Part shown: piece after piece, positions 52,684-61,324 of the stretch
Numbering within the stretch: the stretch's first letter is position 1
Layout of the letters: every line of letters starts with the position of its first letter
Assembly (NCBI RefSeq): GCF_021440345.1
Contig: NZ_JAKCNS010000043.1
Location: 50,364-111,687, forward strand
Direction: 5' to 3'
Origin: Kluyvera intermedia
Lineage (GTDB): Bacteria; Pseudomonadota; Gammaproteobacteria; Enterobacterales; Enterobacteriaceae
Length of the DNA: 61,324 nt
Translations under genes and position numbers: made by a program
Notes under the pieces: model-generated
What the model was told of the DNA's origin: nothing
What the model saw: the letters and a program-made list of their open reading frames with translations, nothing else
Database searches by the model: none

Positions 52684-53988
52684 ATGAAACGTGTTTCTCA
52701 ACTGACTGCGCTGGCCCTTGCGCTTGGTCTTGCCTCTTCTGCTTTCGCCGCCGAAACAGCGAAAACGTTAACCTTCACCCATTTACTTCAGCAAAAAGGT
52801 GCCGCGATTGATACGCGCCTGAGCGCGTTTTATAACGGTTGGCCGCAGCAGGCGAACGGCACCCAGGGCCACGAACCGGGCGCTCTGAACCTCTCCGCAA
52901 GCTGGCTGTCTGCGATGAACAACGAACAGTTGACCGCGTGGGCACAGCAGCATCAGCTACAGAAAAATACCGATATCGCACTGTACGGCGAGAGCAAAGA
53001 CAACGAAGCCGTGGCTAAACGTCTGAAGCAGGCGGGTTACACCAACATCTCGACGCTGAGCGACGCGCTGCAACAGCCTGACCGTTTGCAAAAGCTGCCG
53101 CACTTCGAACAGCTGGTGTACCCGCAGTGGCTACACGACCTGCAGCAAGGTAAAGATGTTGCGGCGAAACCGGCGGGCGACGTGAAGGTGATTGAAGCCG
53201 CCTGGGGCGCGCCGAAACTCTATCTGGTCAGCCATATTCCGAACGCGGGCTATATCGATACCAACGAAGTGGAAAGCGAACCGCTGTGGAATAAAGTCTC
53301 TGACGCGCAGCTCAAAACGCTGCTGGCGAAACACGGTATTCGCCACGATACCACCGTGGTGCTTTACGGCCGTGACGTCTACGCCGCCGCCCGCGTGGCG
53401 CAAATCATGCTCTACGCGGGGGTGAAAGACGTCCGAATCCTCGACGGCGGCTGGAAAACCTGGTCAGACGCTGGCCTGCCGGTAGAACGCGGTTTGCCAA
53501 AAGATGTCGCTCCGGCACCTGATTTCGGCGTCACTATTCCGGCGCAACCGCAGCTGATGCTGGATATGGAACAGGCTCGCGGCCTGCTGCACCGTAAAGA
53601 CGCTTCGCTGGTGAGCATCCGCTCCTGGCCTGAGTTCGTCGGTACCACCAGCGGCTATAGCTATATCAAGCCAAAAGGTGAGATTGCCGGCGCGCGCTGG
53701 GGCCATGCGGGGAGCGATTCAACGCATATGGAAGATTTCCACAACCCGGACGGCACCATGCGTAGCGCCGATGACATCGCGGCGATGTGGAAAGCATGGA
53801 ATATTCTGCCTACCCAACAGGTCTCCTTCTACTGCGGTACCGGCTGGCGCGCTTCAGAAACCTTTATGTACGCCCGCGCGATGGGCTGGCAGAACGTCAG
53901 TGTGTATGACGGCGGCTGGTACGAGTGGAGTGCTAACCCGAAAAACCCGGTGGCCACCGGCGAGCGTGGCCCGGACAGCACGCTTTAA
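52684..53988 (+). CDS. ynjE: Periplasmic thiosulfate sulfurtransferase YnjE
   Basis: Three-rhodanese-domain protein of 434 residues with signal peptide MKRVSQLTALALALGL ending near AFA/AET. The catalytic Cys is in the C-terminal domain motif FYCGTGWRASE. I give the ATG at 52684, matching the E. coli protein; however, AGAGGTG lies before the ATG at 52654, which would add ten residues to the signal peptide n-region. It follows ynjD by 84 nt and probably belongs to the same operon. Confidence 0.93.
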   Translation: MKRVSQLTALALALGLASSAFAAETAKTLTFTHLLQQKGAAIDTRLSAFYNGWPQQANGTQGHEPGALNLSASWLSAMNNEQLTAWAQQHQLQKNTDIALYGESKDNEAVAKRLKQAGYTNISTLSDALQQPDRLQKLPHFEQLVYPQWLHDLQQGKDVAAKPAGDVKVIEAAWGAPKLYLVSHIPNAGYIDTNEVESEPLWNKVSDAQLKTLLAKHGIRHDTTVVLYGRDVYAAARVAQIMLYAGVKDVRILDGGWKTWSDAGLPVERGLPKDVAPAPDFGVTIPAQPQLMLDMEQARGLLHRKDASLVSIRSWPEFVGTTSGYSYIKPKGEIAGARWGHAGSDSTHMEDFHNPDGTMRSADDIAAMWKAWNILPTQQVSFYCGTGWRASETFMYARAMGWQNVSVYDGGWYEWSANPKNPVATGERGPDSTL

Positions 53989-54617
53989 TCCGCTACATCA
54001 TGACGCTGAACGTTCTTCAGCGTCATGTACCCTCCCCATACCCGGTTAAACGTCGTCAGCCAGCACAGCGCGCCAAAAAGCCACGCCATCCAGGCAAACC
54101 ACTGCGGAAACAGGCAGCCCAATACAAACAGCGCAATCGTCTCAGTGCCTTCAGTTAATCCACCGAGGTAATACAACGACTTATGCGCATATCCCGGGTT
54201 ATCAATCTGGTATTTTGCCGCCAGCGCAGCAAATGCCAGAAAGCTGCTGCCGGTTCCCATAAAGGCAAAGAGTAGCCAGCCTCCCGCCACCGCATTCGCC
54301 GCCGGAGAGGCCAGAATAAAGCCGAACGGCACCAGCGCGTAAAACAGAAAATCGAGAGCAATATCGAGAAAACCGCCCGCATCGCTCAGGCCGCGTCGAC
54401 GCGCCAGCGCACCGTCAAGCCCGTCAAACAGGCGGTTAACGACAATAGCCACCAGCGCCGCGCCGTACCAGCCTAACGCCAGAAACGGCAGCGCCAGTAC
54501 GCCAATGGCAAAACCCAACAAAGTGATGCCATCAGCGCTGACGCCGGGGCGGTCAACTAAGGCGGCCGCGCGATTCAACCATGGTTTGAGCCGGGGATGA
54601 AGGTGTCTATCAAGCAT
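53985..54617 (-). CDS. ynjF: CDP-alcohol phosphatidyltransferase-family protein YnjF
   Basis: A 210-residue membrane enzyme with about six hydrophobic segments. The signature DGALAR...GGFLDIALD contains the metal-binding Asp residues of CDP-alcohol phosphotransferases, with seven rather than eight residues between AR and the Gly. Lipid product unknown. The ATG at 54617 was chosen by the family start (MLDRHLHPRLKP); it overlaps the end of ynjA. Its 3' end overlaps the ynjE stop and contains a perfect 12-bp inverted repeat (53999-54027). Confidence 0.92.
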   Translation of the reverse strand: MLDRHLHPRLKPWLNRAAALVDRPGVSADGITLLGFAIGVLALPFLALGWYGAALVAIVVNRLFDGLDGALARRRGLSDAGGFLDIALDFLFYALVPFGFILASPAANAVAGGWLLFAFMGTGSSFLAFAALAAKYQIDNPGYAHKSLYYLGGLTEGTETIALFVLGCLFPQWFAWMAWLFGALCWLTTFNRVWGGYMTLKNVQRHDVAD

Positions 54618-55176
54618 CTTTTTTTGCCTCCATCGCACAGAGCCCCTGCGAGGGGATCTCCAGCGCCGCATTAAAACGGGCGGATAAATTCTGGAATGCG
54701 ACCAGCGCGGTCATCTCGGTGATCTGCCCATCGTTAAAGTGACAGTGTAACGCATTTTTCACTGCATCATCGATTCGCGGCGGCGTAGCGGTCATCGCAT
54801 CCGCATACTCCAGCGCCGCGCGTTCAGCCGGGGTAAACAGCGCGGAGCTTTGCCAGTCGCTTAGCGCCAGCACTTTATCCATCGCCCCGCAGCGCTGTGC
54901 CAGGCGCAGGCTATTTGCATCAATACAAAACGCACAATCGCACTGCTGGGAAACCCGGGTCATTAGCAGCGCGCGCAGCACGGGTTCAAGACGGGCTTTT
55001 TTACGCTCCAGATAACCGACAAACAGCGCCACCAGCCAGAACAGACGCGGCATACGCCCCCACCAGCGGGTCGGATTAAGTACCTCACCGTAATGTTTTT
55101 GCTGCATCGTAACGATAGGTTTCAAACTGAGGGGTAACTGACTGAGCGGCTGCACCCAGGGTTGTTGATTTTTCAC
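54610..55176 (-). CDS. ynjA: Carboxymuconolactone decarboxylase/AhpD-family protein YnjA
   Basis: An AhpD-like helical protein of 188 residues. The redox motif CAFC (in CDCAFCIDANS) and the tail NLSARFNAALEIPSQGLC match E. coli YnjA. I chose the GTG at 55176, which has CAGGAG eight bases upstream; the frame is open to 55332 without a better site. In K-12 ynjA precedes ynjB; here it lies on the other side of ynjE, joined to ynjF by an 8-nt overlap and divergent from nudG. Confidence 0.88.
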   Translation of the reverse strand: MKNQQPWVQPLSQLPLSLKPIVTMQQKHYGEVLNPTRWWGRMPRLFWLVALFVGYLERKKARLEPVLRALLMTRVSQQCDCAFCIDANSLRLAQRCGAMDKVLALSDWQSSALFTPAERAALEYADAMTATPPRIDDAVKNALHCHFNDGQITEMTALVAFQNLSARFNAALEIPSQGLCAMEAKKDA

Positions 55177-55254
55177 CCGGAGACTCCTGCAAAACTTTGG
55201 CAAACGACAAAGCAGCGATAATATGGCATTCCACTCATCACGTCTTTGACCGCT

Positions 55255-55671
55255 ATGCTGAAAACCATTGATGTTGTTGCCGCCATTATCGAACAAAACG
55301 GCAAAATTTTGCTCGCCCAGCGCCCTCTTCATGCCGATCAGGCCGGGCTATGGGAGTTTGCGGGCGGAAAAGTTGAGGCCGGTGAAAGCCAGCCACAGGC
55401 GCTGGTGCGCGAACTCCAGGAAGAGCTGGCGATTCACGCTTATCCCGCCTGCTATATCGCCAGCCATCAGCGCGAGGTTTCCGGGCGCATGATTCATCTG
55501 CATGCCTGGCACGTGCCGCGCTTTGATGGCGAGATAATCGCCCGCGAGCACAGCGCGCTGGTGTGGTGTACGCCGCAGGAAGCGCTGAACTACAATCTTG
55601 CCCCTGCCGATATTCCGTTGCTGAAAGCGTTTATGGCTTTACCCGACGCCACACCAGAGGGTTCGTGCTAA
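55255..55671 (+). CDS. nudG: CTP/(d)CTP pyrophosphohydrolase (Nudix) NudG
   Basis: A 138-residue Nudix hydrolase that removes oxidised pyrimidine triphosphates such as 5-hydroxy-dCTP. The Nudix box runs GGKVEAGESQPQALVRELQE (residues about 37-56), with the catalytic REL..EE. The ATG at 55255 (MLKTIDVVAAII) matches the family; a TTG three codons upstream is unlikely. The 3' end overlaps ynjH by 41 nt on the opposite strand. Confidence 0.95.
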   Translation: MLKTIDVVAAIIEQNGKILLAQRPLHADQAGLWEFAGGKVEAGESQPQALVRELQEELAIHAYPACYIASHQREVSGRMIHLHAWHVPRFDGEIIAREHSALVWCTPQEALNYNLAPADIPLLKAFMALPDATPEGSC

Positions 55672-55900
55672 CCGCGCGCTCATCGCGCTGGCACTGTAAC
55701 AGCACGCCTTCGGTTTTCACCACCGCACCTTCACTGTAGTTCTGATCCTGATAGATACAGCACTGGGAGCACGGCTGCACCCGCTGAGTATTACCGTTGT
55801 TGCTAAATACTTCAGGCGGAACGTTAACTTCCACCTGCGGTCGCGCCTGCGCAGCATGACAAAACAGCATCAGCGCCCCGGCTATCCATAACATTTTCAT
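55631..55900 (-). CDS. ynjH: DUF1496 secreted protein YnjH
   Basis: An 89-residue protein with a signal peptide (MKMLWIAGALMLFCHAAQA/RPQ). The mature domain has PCSQCCIYQDQNYSEGA and a later Cys in LLQCQRDE, typical of DUF1496. Function unknown. It overlaps the nudG 3' end in the convergent orientation. Confidence 0.9.
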   Translation of the reverse strand: MKMLWIAGALMLFCHAAQARPQVEVNVPPEVFSNNGNTQRVQPCSQCCIYQDQNYSEGAVVKTEGVLLQCQRDERAVSTNPLVWRRVKP

Positions 55901-56120
55901 TTGCTATCCCCTTAAATATTCACCTTTTATAACTATCGACCAAATTTGCCGCCAACTTAACTTTTTTCCATTATCTCTTTTAGTTATGACCTCGACTGGA
56001 GTATTAATTTTATTCGGCTTCCGGAATTTCCTTGTCATCCGCTAGCAGGGTAGTGATATAGTCGAAAAAAAGTCATTTATTAAACACAACCATAACAACT
56101 ACATACATCCACAATCATAA

Positions 56121-57479
<1,359 letters not shown>

Positions 57480-57538
57480 TCTTGTCGCTAACGCGCCGAC
57501 TCCGGAGATCCCGGGCGGCGCGATAGACCTTCGGGCAT

Positions 57539-59470
57539 TTAGTCCTGCGCAGGGCTCGGTGCCCGTTTCTTCCCTTTACCTTTGCTGAACGTTTTCTTCG
57601 CCCCGCCGCCCGGTGCCACTAATCCTCTGAACTGCCTGACAGGGGTACTCCGCGCCTGATCGATAAGCTGGAACAACGTTCCCACTAGCGGCTGCATAAA
57701 GTCCTGATAGCGACACTGTTTTTCGCTGATTTGCGTCAGCGTTGACTCCCAGTGGGCGGTCATATCCGGGCGGGTGGCCATTTCCGGCAAAGAGTGGAAC
57801 AGCGCGCGTCCCGGGTCGGTTGAGATAATATTGCGCCCTTTTTTGGTGAGAAAACCGCGCTTAAACAGCAGCTCGATAATCCCGGCACGGGTGGCTTCTG
57901 TGCCTAACCCGTCGGTCGCACGCAAGATCTTTTTCAGATCTTTATCCTGCACAAAACGCGCGATGCCGGTCATCGCCGACAACAGCGTAGCATCGGTAAA
58001 GTGGCGCGGCGGCTGCGTTTGTCGCTCCACCACTTCGCCGCTTTCACACAGCAGCTCATCGGCTTTAGCAACCACCGGCAGCGGCGTACCGTCGTTGTCC
58101 TCATCGCGCTCCTTCGCCCCCAGCAGCGTACGCCAACCGGCCTCAGCCAGGAAACGCGCCTTGGCAACAAACTTACCGTTAGCGATATCGAGATCAATCT
58201 GGCATTTGCGGAACACCGCATCCGGGCAGAACTGCATCAGGTACTGGCGAGCAACCAGGTTATACACCTTGGCTTCGTTATCCGTGAGATTGACGTTGCT
58301 GGCACGCGCGGTGGGAATAATCGCGTGGTGAGCATCAACTTTTTTGTCATCCCAGCAGCGGTTACGAATCTCCAGATCGACCACCGGCTGCGGCAGCAGA
58401 TCCGGCGCATGGACGCTAATGGCGTTGATGACCGCCTGACGCCCGGCAAAGTGCTCTTCCGGCAAGTAGCGACTATCGGAACGCGGATAGGTAACAAGCT
58501 TGTGGGTTTCATACAGCTTCTGGCAGATATCCAGCACGTTCTGGGCGCTAAAGCCAAAGCGTTTGGCCGCTTCAATCTGCAAAGCGGAGAGCGAAAACGG
58601 CAGCGGCGCGGCCTCAGAATCCCGTTTGTCGTTATAGGCCGTCACCAGCGCTGGCTGGCCGCTTATGCGTTTAACCACGTGCTCAGCCAACGTTCGGTTG
58701 AGCAAACGGCCCTCTTCGTCCTGGTGCGGTTCGCAGGCCTCGCTAGGCTGCCAGACGGCGGTAAAGCGCTCATCCTTTGGCGTCACGATATGCGCTTTGA
58801 CTTCAAAGAAGTCTTTCGAGACGAAGTTTTCAATCTCTTCATCACGACGCACCACCAGACCCAGCACCGGCGTCTGCACGCGGCCCACGGAGAGTACGCC
58901 CTGATAGCCCGCATTACGGCCAAGAATGGTGTAAGCGCGGGTCATATTGATGCCGTACAGCCAATCGGCGCGGGCGCGAGCCAGCGCCGAAACGCACAGC
59001 GGAATAAACTCGCTATTGGAACGCAGGCGAGAAATCGCCCGCTCCACCGCCTGCGGGTTAAGGTCGTTTATCAGGCAGCGCTGGACCTGATGGCGCTTTT
59101 CCGCCGCCAGTTGCAGGTAATCCAGCACCTCATCCACCAGCAGTTGCCCTTCTCTATCCGGGTCACCGGCGTGGATAATTTCACTGGCGTCGTGAAGAAA
59201 GCGTTTAATCACGTTGAGCTGTTTAGTTACCGACGCCCGGGGCTGAAGCTGCCATTTTTCCGGGACAATCGGTAGATCCTGCAGATTCCAGCGCGCGTAG
59301 CGGCTGTCATAGACATCCGGTTGCGCCTGTTCCAGAAGGTGCCCAATACACCAGGTCACCACCTGGCCGTTGCCACATTCGATAAACCCGTCGCCTTTGC
59401 GGTGAGGTTTAGGCAGGACATCAGCAATGGCACGCGCCAGGCTTGGTTTTTCCGCGATAAACAGGCGCAT
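57539..59470 (-). CDS. topB: DNA topoisomerase III
   Basis: Type IA topoisomerase that decatenates replication intermediates. 643 residues against about 653 in E. coli. Toprim motifs [18 protein letters not shown] and [13 protein letters not shown] (103-115) and the catalytic Tyr328 in [11 protein letters not shown] are intact. The basic C-terminal tail ([12 protein letters not shown]) binds DNA. It follows selD by 4 nt. Confidence 0.97.
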   Translation of the reverse strand: MRLFIAEKPSLARAIADVLPKPHRKGDGFIECGNGQVVTWCIGHLLEQAQPDVYDSRYARWNLQDLPIVPEKWQLQPRASVTKQLNVIKRFLHDASEIIHAGDPDREGQLLVDEVLDYLQLAAEKRHQVQRCLINDLNPQAVERAISRLRSNSEFIPLCVSALARARADWLYGINMTRAYTILGRNAGYQGVLSVGRVQTPVLGLVVRRDEEIENFVSKDFFEVKAHIVTPKDERFTAVWQPSEACEPHQDEEGRLLNRTLAEHVVKRISGQPALVTAYNDKRDSEAAPLPFSLSALQIEAAKRFGFSAQNVLDICQKLYETHKLVTYPRSDSRYLPEEHFAGRQAVINAISVHAPDLLPQPVVDLEIRNRCWDDKKVDAHHAIIPTARASNVNLTDNEAKVYNLVARQYLMQFCPDAVFRKCQIDLDIANGKFVAKARFLAEAGWRTLLGAKERDEDNDGTPLPVVAKADELLCESGEVVERQTQPPRHFTDATLLSAMTGIARFVQDKDLKKILRATDGLGTEATRAGIIELLFKRGFLTKKGRNIISTDPGRALFHSLPEMATRPDMTAHWESTLTQISEKQCRYQDFMQPLVGTLFQLIDQARSTPVRQFRGLVAPGGGAKKTFSKGKGKKRAPSPAQD

Positions 59471-59474
59471 GGAT

Positions 59475-60518
59475 TCAGCGCAGCTCGATCATAGGACGGC
59501 CACCGCGAGCGGTCACCAGATCGCCGATGGCGGTCAGGTTGATACCGTATTCGGCGGCGGCAGCATGGACCGCCTCTTCGGCATCCGGCGTTACCGCCAG
59601 CAGCAGGCCACCGGAGGTTTGCGGGTCGCACAGCAGCGCACGCTGTTCGGCGGTCATGGCCCCCATCAGATGGCCATAGCTGGCAAAGTTACGTTCGGTA
59701 CCGCCCGGAACGGCGCCCTGGGCAATATACGCTTCCACGCCCGGCAGCTTCGGCACGGCGTTAAAATCAATCTGCGCCTGGACACCTGCGCCCTGACACA
59801 TTTCGCTCAGATGGCCCAGCAGGCCAAAACCGGTGACATCGGTCATCGCTTTCACGCCTTCAATGTTGGCAAAAGCAGAACCCACCAGGTTCATCTGGCA
59901 CATCACTTCCGTTGCCAGCCCCTGATGCTCCGGTTTAAGCAACGATTTTTTCTCGGCGGTGGTCAGTACGCCAATGCCCAGCGGTTTGGTCAGGAACAGC
60001 TTACAACCGGCCTGCGCGGTGCTGTTTTTCTTCACGCGTTCGGTGGGCACAATCCCGGTGACGGCCAGACCAAAAATAGGCTCTGGGGCATCGATAGAGT
60101 GACCGCCCGCCAGCGCGATACCGGCCTGTTTACACGCGAAGCGACCGCCTTCGGTCACTTCACGGGCAATTTCAGGCGCCAGTTTGCTGATAGGCCAGCC
60201 GAGGATGGCAATCGCCATAATAGGCTTACCGCCCATCGCGAAGATGTCACTGATGGCATTAGTGGCGGCGATACGGCCAAAGTCGAACGGATTGTCGACA
60301 ATCGGCATAAAGAAATCGGTGGTACTGATGACCGAGGTACCATTACCCAGGTCGTAGACAGCGGCATCATCGCGCGTTTCGTTGCCGACAAGCAGGTTCG
60401 GGTCGATAAACTTCGTCTGCTCGCTGTGCAGGATGGTCTCCAGCACCTTCGGTGAAATTTTACAACCGCAACCTGCTCCGTGGCTGTATTGCGTTAAACG
60501 AATAGCCTGCTCGCTCAT
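59475..60518 (-). CDS. selD: Selenide, water dikinase (selenophosphate synthetase)
   Basis: Makes selenophosphate from selenide and ATP for selenocysteine and selenouridine. 347 residues. The catalytic Cys17 and Lys20 are in GAGCGCK, so it is the Cys form, not the selenoprotein form; [11 protein letters not shown] and [11 protein letters not shown] follow. The ATG at 60518 has CAGGAG upstream. In K-12 ydjA precedes it; here no ydjA is seen. Confidence 0.97.
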   Translation of the reverse strand: MSEQAIRLTQYSHGAGCGCKISPKVLETILHSEQTKFIDPNLLVGNETRDDAAVYDLGNGTSVISTTDFFMPIVDNPFDFGRIAATNAISDIFAMGGKPIMAIAILGWPISKLAPEIAREVTEGGRFACKQAGIALAGGHSIDAPEPIFGLAVTGIVPTERVKKNSTAQAGCKLFLTKPLGIGVLTTAEKKSLLKPEHQGLATEVMCQMNLVGSAFANIEGVKAMTDVTGFGLLGHLSEMCQGAGVQAQIDFNAVPKLPGVEAYIAQGAVPGGTERNFASYGHLMGAMTAEQRALLCDPQTSGGLLLAVTPDAEEAVHAAAAEYGINLTAIGDLVTARGGRPMIELR

Positions 60519-61324
60519 GGACAACTCCTGATTGTCTAAGAAACCTATAAACCTTGATTTACCTTGGTTTTCCTAACGACTAAAACTGTAGAGATCTACA
60601 GCTTAGGGTAAAAAATCATGGCATCGGACACCACATAACAACGCGTATCAGCTAAAGACGCTGTTCGTCAGGTTCAGGTCCACCACCAAAGGCGGAGAAA
60701 AACCGTAACGTCATTCCTTTACCACGCCGAAAGCGGCTAAAAATGAAGTGATGAACGAGGGACATTTTACAACGATGTCATCGCATCAGTCCAGGAAGCC
60801 CCGGTCTTTGCTTTCGCTGATAAGCAGTTGAAGGATACACAGTATGTCGAGGTTGTAGCTAAGAAAGGGTTGAAAACGCACGTTAATCGTATCAACACCC
60901 GGCGCCCCCTGGGAAAAAGGTTATTTGCCGAACGCTTTTGCATCATTCGTCCTTACCTCCTGTTTATTTTAAAACACGCCATCCTCATTTATTGCTAACC
61001 TGATAAATCAATATTCTTAACAGCCATTTAAATTAGTTTGCTATTCAATGCGAATACATCGTCAGTTATAAGCAAACATATAAAGAAAATGTATGTTAAT
61101 GAATTGATTTAATGCCGGTACTATTGATTAAAGCGGTCATGCCGGGTTAAGTTACTTTCGCAGGAAAGGAGACGGTATTTTAACCTATTTCCAGCTCATC
61201 TCTTCAATAAATAGTCTGCTGATGAAAAAATGCATCACAGAGGGTCATTATGAATTGAAGGACAAGCACCCTGCCGTAATAAAACAATAAAATGACATTT
61301 AAAGCCTGGGTGATGCTGCCAACT
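60519..61324. other. Gene-poor right end of the window
   Basis: 806 nt upstream of selD with no convincing intact gene on either strand and increasing A+T content to the right. It contains the start-less open frame described separately and a 22-codon frame (61222-61290) with no family resemblance. ydjA, expected here from E. coli, is absent. The right end may be the leader of a gene outside the window. Confidence 0.6.
60747..60998 (+). pseudogene. Start-less open frame, possible gene remnant
   Basis: An uninterrupted frame of 83 codons with no ATG and no ribosome site. The first half reads like a real protein (FYNDVIASVQEAPVFAFADK, then QLKDTQYVEVVAKKG), while the rest does not. I do not recognise it. 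It could be a decayed fragment left when the region upstream of selD was rearranged, or chance. Confidence 0.25.

Noticed and set aside
53999..54027. 12-bp perfect inverted repeat as ynjE terminator
   Set aside because: It lies inside the ynjF coding sequence and has no U-run; coding constraint could explain it, so it was only noted under ynjF.
57492..57522. Hairpin after gdhA as a terminator
   Set aside because: A 7-bp CGCGCCG/CGGCGCG stem exists, but the loop is long and no U-run follows.
58001..59275. 424-codon open frame opposite topB
   Set aside because: Antisense shadow of a highly conserved gene; no recognisable domain or start context.
60841..60868. Sequence resembling a Tus/Ter replication-fork trap
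   Set aside because: AGTATGT and GTTGTAGCTAAG are present but interrupted by extra bases; it does not fit the Ter consensus spacing.
61222..61290. 22-codon ORF near the right edge
   Set aside because: Very short, no family, ribosome site not convincing; likely chance.

Overview
The window is chromosomal DNA of an enterobacterium (order Enterobacterales, family Enterobacteriaceae). Almost every gene has a near-identical E. coli K-12 counterpart, and trpG-trpD and trpC-trpF are fused as in E. coli. Departures from K-12 (a GH3/GPH sugar-uptake locus beside btuR, kduD beside yniC, no katE between cedA and chbG, no ydjY, ynjA moved) suggest a Klebsiella/Raoultella/Enterobacter-like genome. I cannot fix the genus from sequence alone. 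I saw no tRNA, rRNA, insertion sequence, prophage or CRISPR array.

Layout. (1) 1-13.8 kb: topA, yciN, sohB, yciK-btuR; then an inserted catabolic operon on the minus strand (GPH sugar symporter, GH3 glycosidase, AraC regulator) with a perfect CRP site; then rnm-yciO-rluB, with a scar of two truncated genes between yciO and rluB. (2) 13.9-20.7 kb: the complete trp operon with operator, leader peptide and attenuator. (3) 20.7-24.7 kb: a variable island between trpA and ompW, where K-12 has yciGFE. It holds a MarR/quinone-oxidoreductase pair, a RyhB-type small RNA gene with a Fur-like operator, an RhtB-family exporter, a tiny glycine-rich secreted protein and an orphan flagellin. (4) 24.8-27.6 kb: ompW, yciC, yciB, yciA. 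(5) 27.6 kb: a rearrangement junction. tonB should follow yciA, but yniB-hxpB (yniC) follow instead, which one inversion across the replication terminus would explain. (6) 28-37.8 kb: kduD with a KdgR-like site, ydjM with a LexA box, tcyP, cedA and the chbBCARFG chitobiose operon. (7) 38-48 kb: osmE, nadE, spy, the arginine-catabolic astCADBE operon with a sigma-54 promoter and an NtrC-like site, and xthA. (8) 47.9-55.9 kb: ydjX (apparently frameshifted), ydjZ, the ynjBCD ABC transporter and ynjE as a tightly coupled run, then ynjA-ynjF, nudG and ynjH. (9) 56-60.5 kb: gdhA, topB and selD. The last 0.8 kb carries no convincing gene; ydjA, which sits upstream of selD in K-12, is absent.

The genes are mostly housekeeping (DNA topology, tryptophan synthesis, selenophosphate, NAD) plus substrate-specific catabolic operons (chitobiose, arginine, hexuronate, an unknown glycoside). 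The most notable non-annotated item is the RyhB-like RNA at about 22.2 kb. The most unusual protein genes are the lone flagellin and its glycine-rich neighbour. All identifications rest on reading the sequence and remembered family features; no database search was run.
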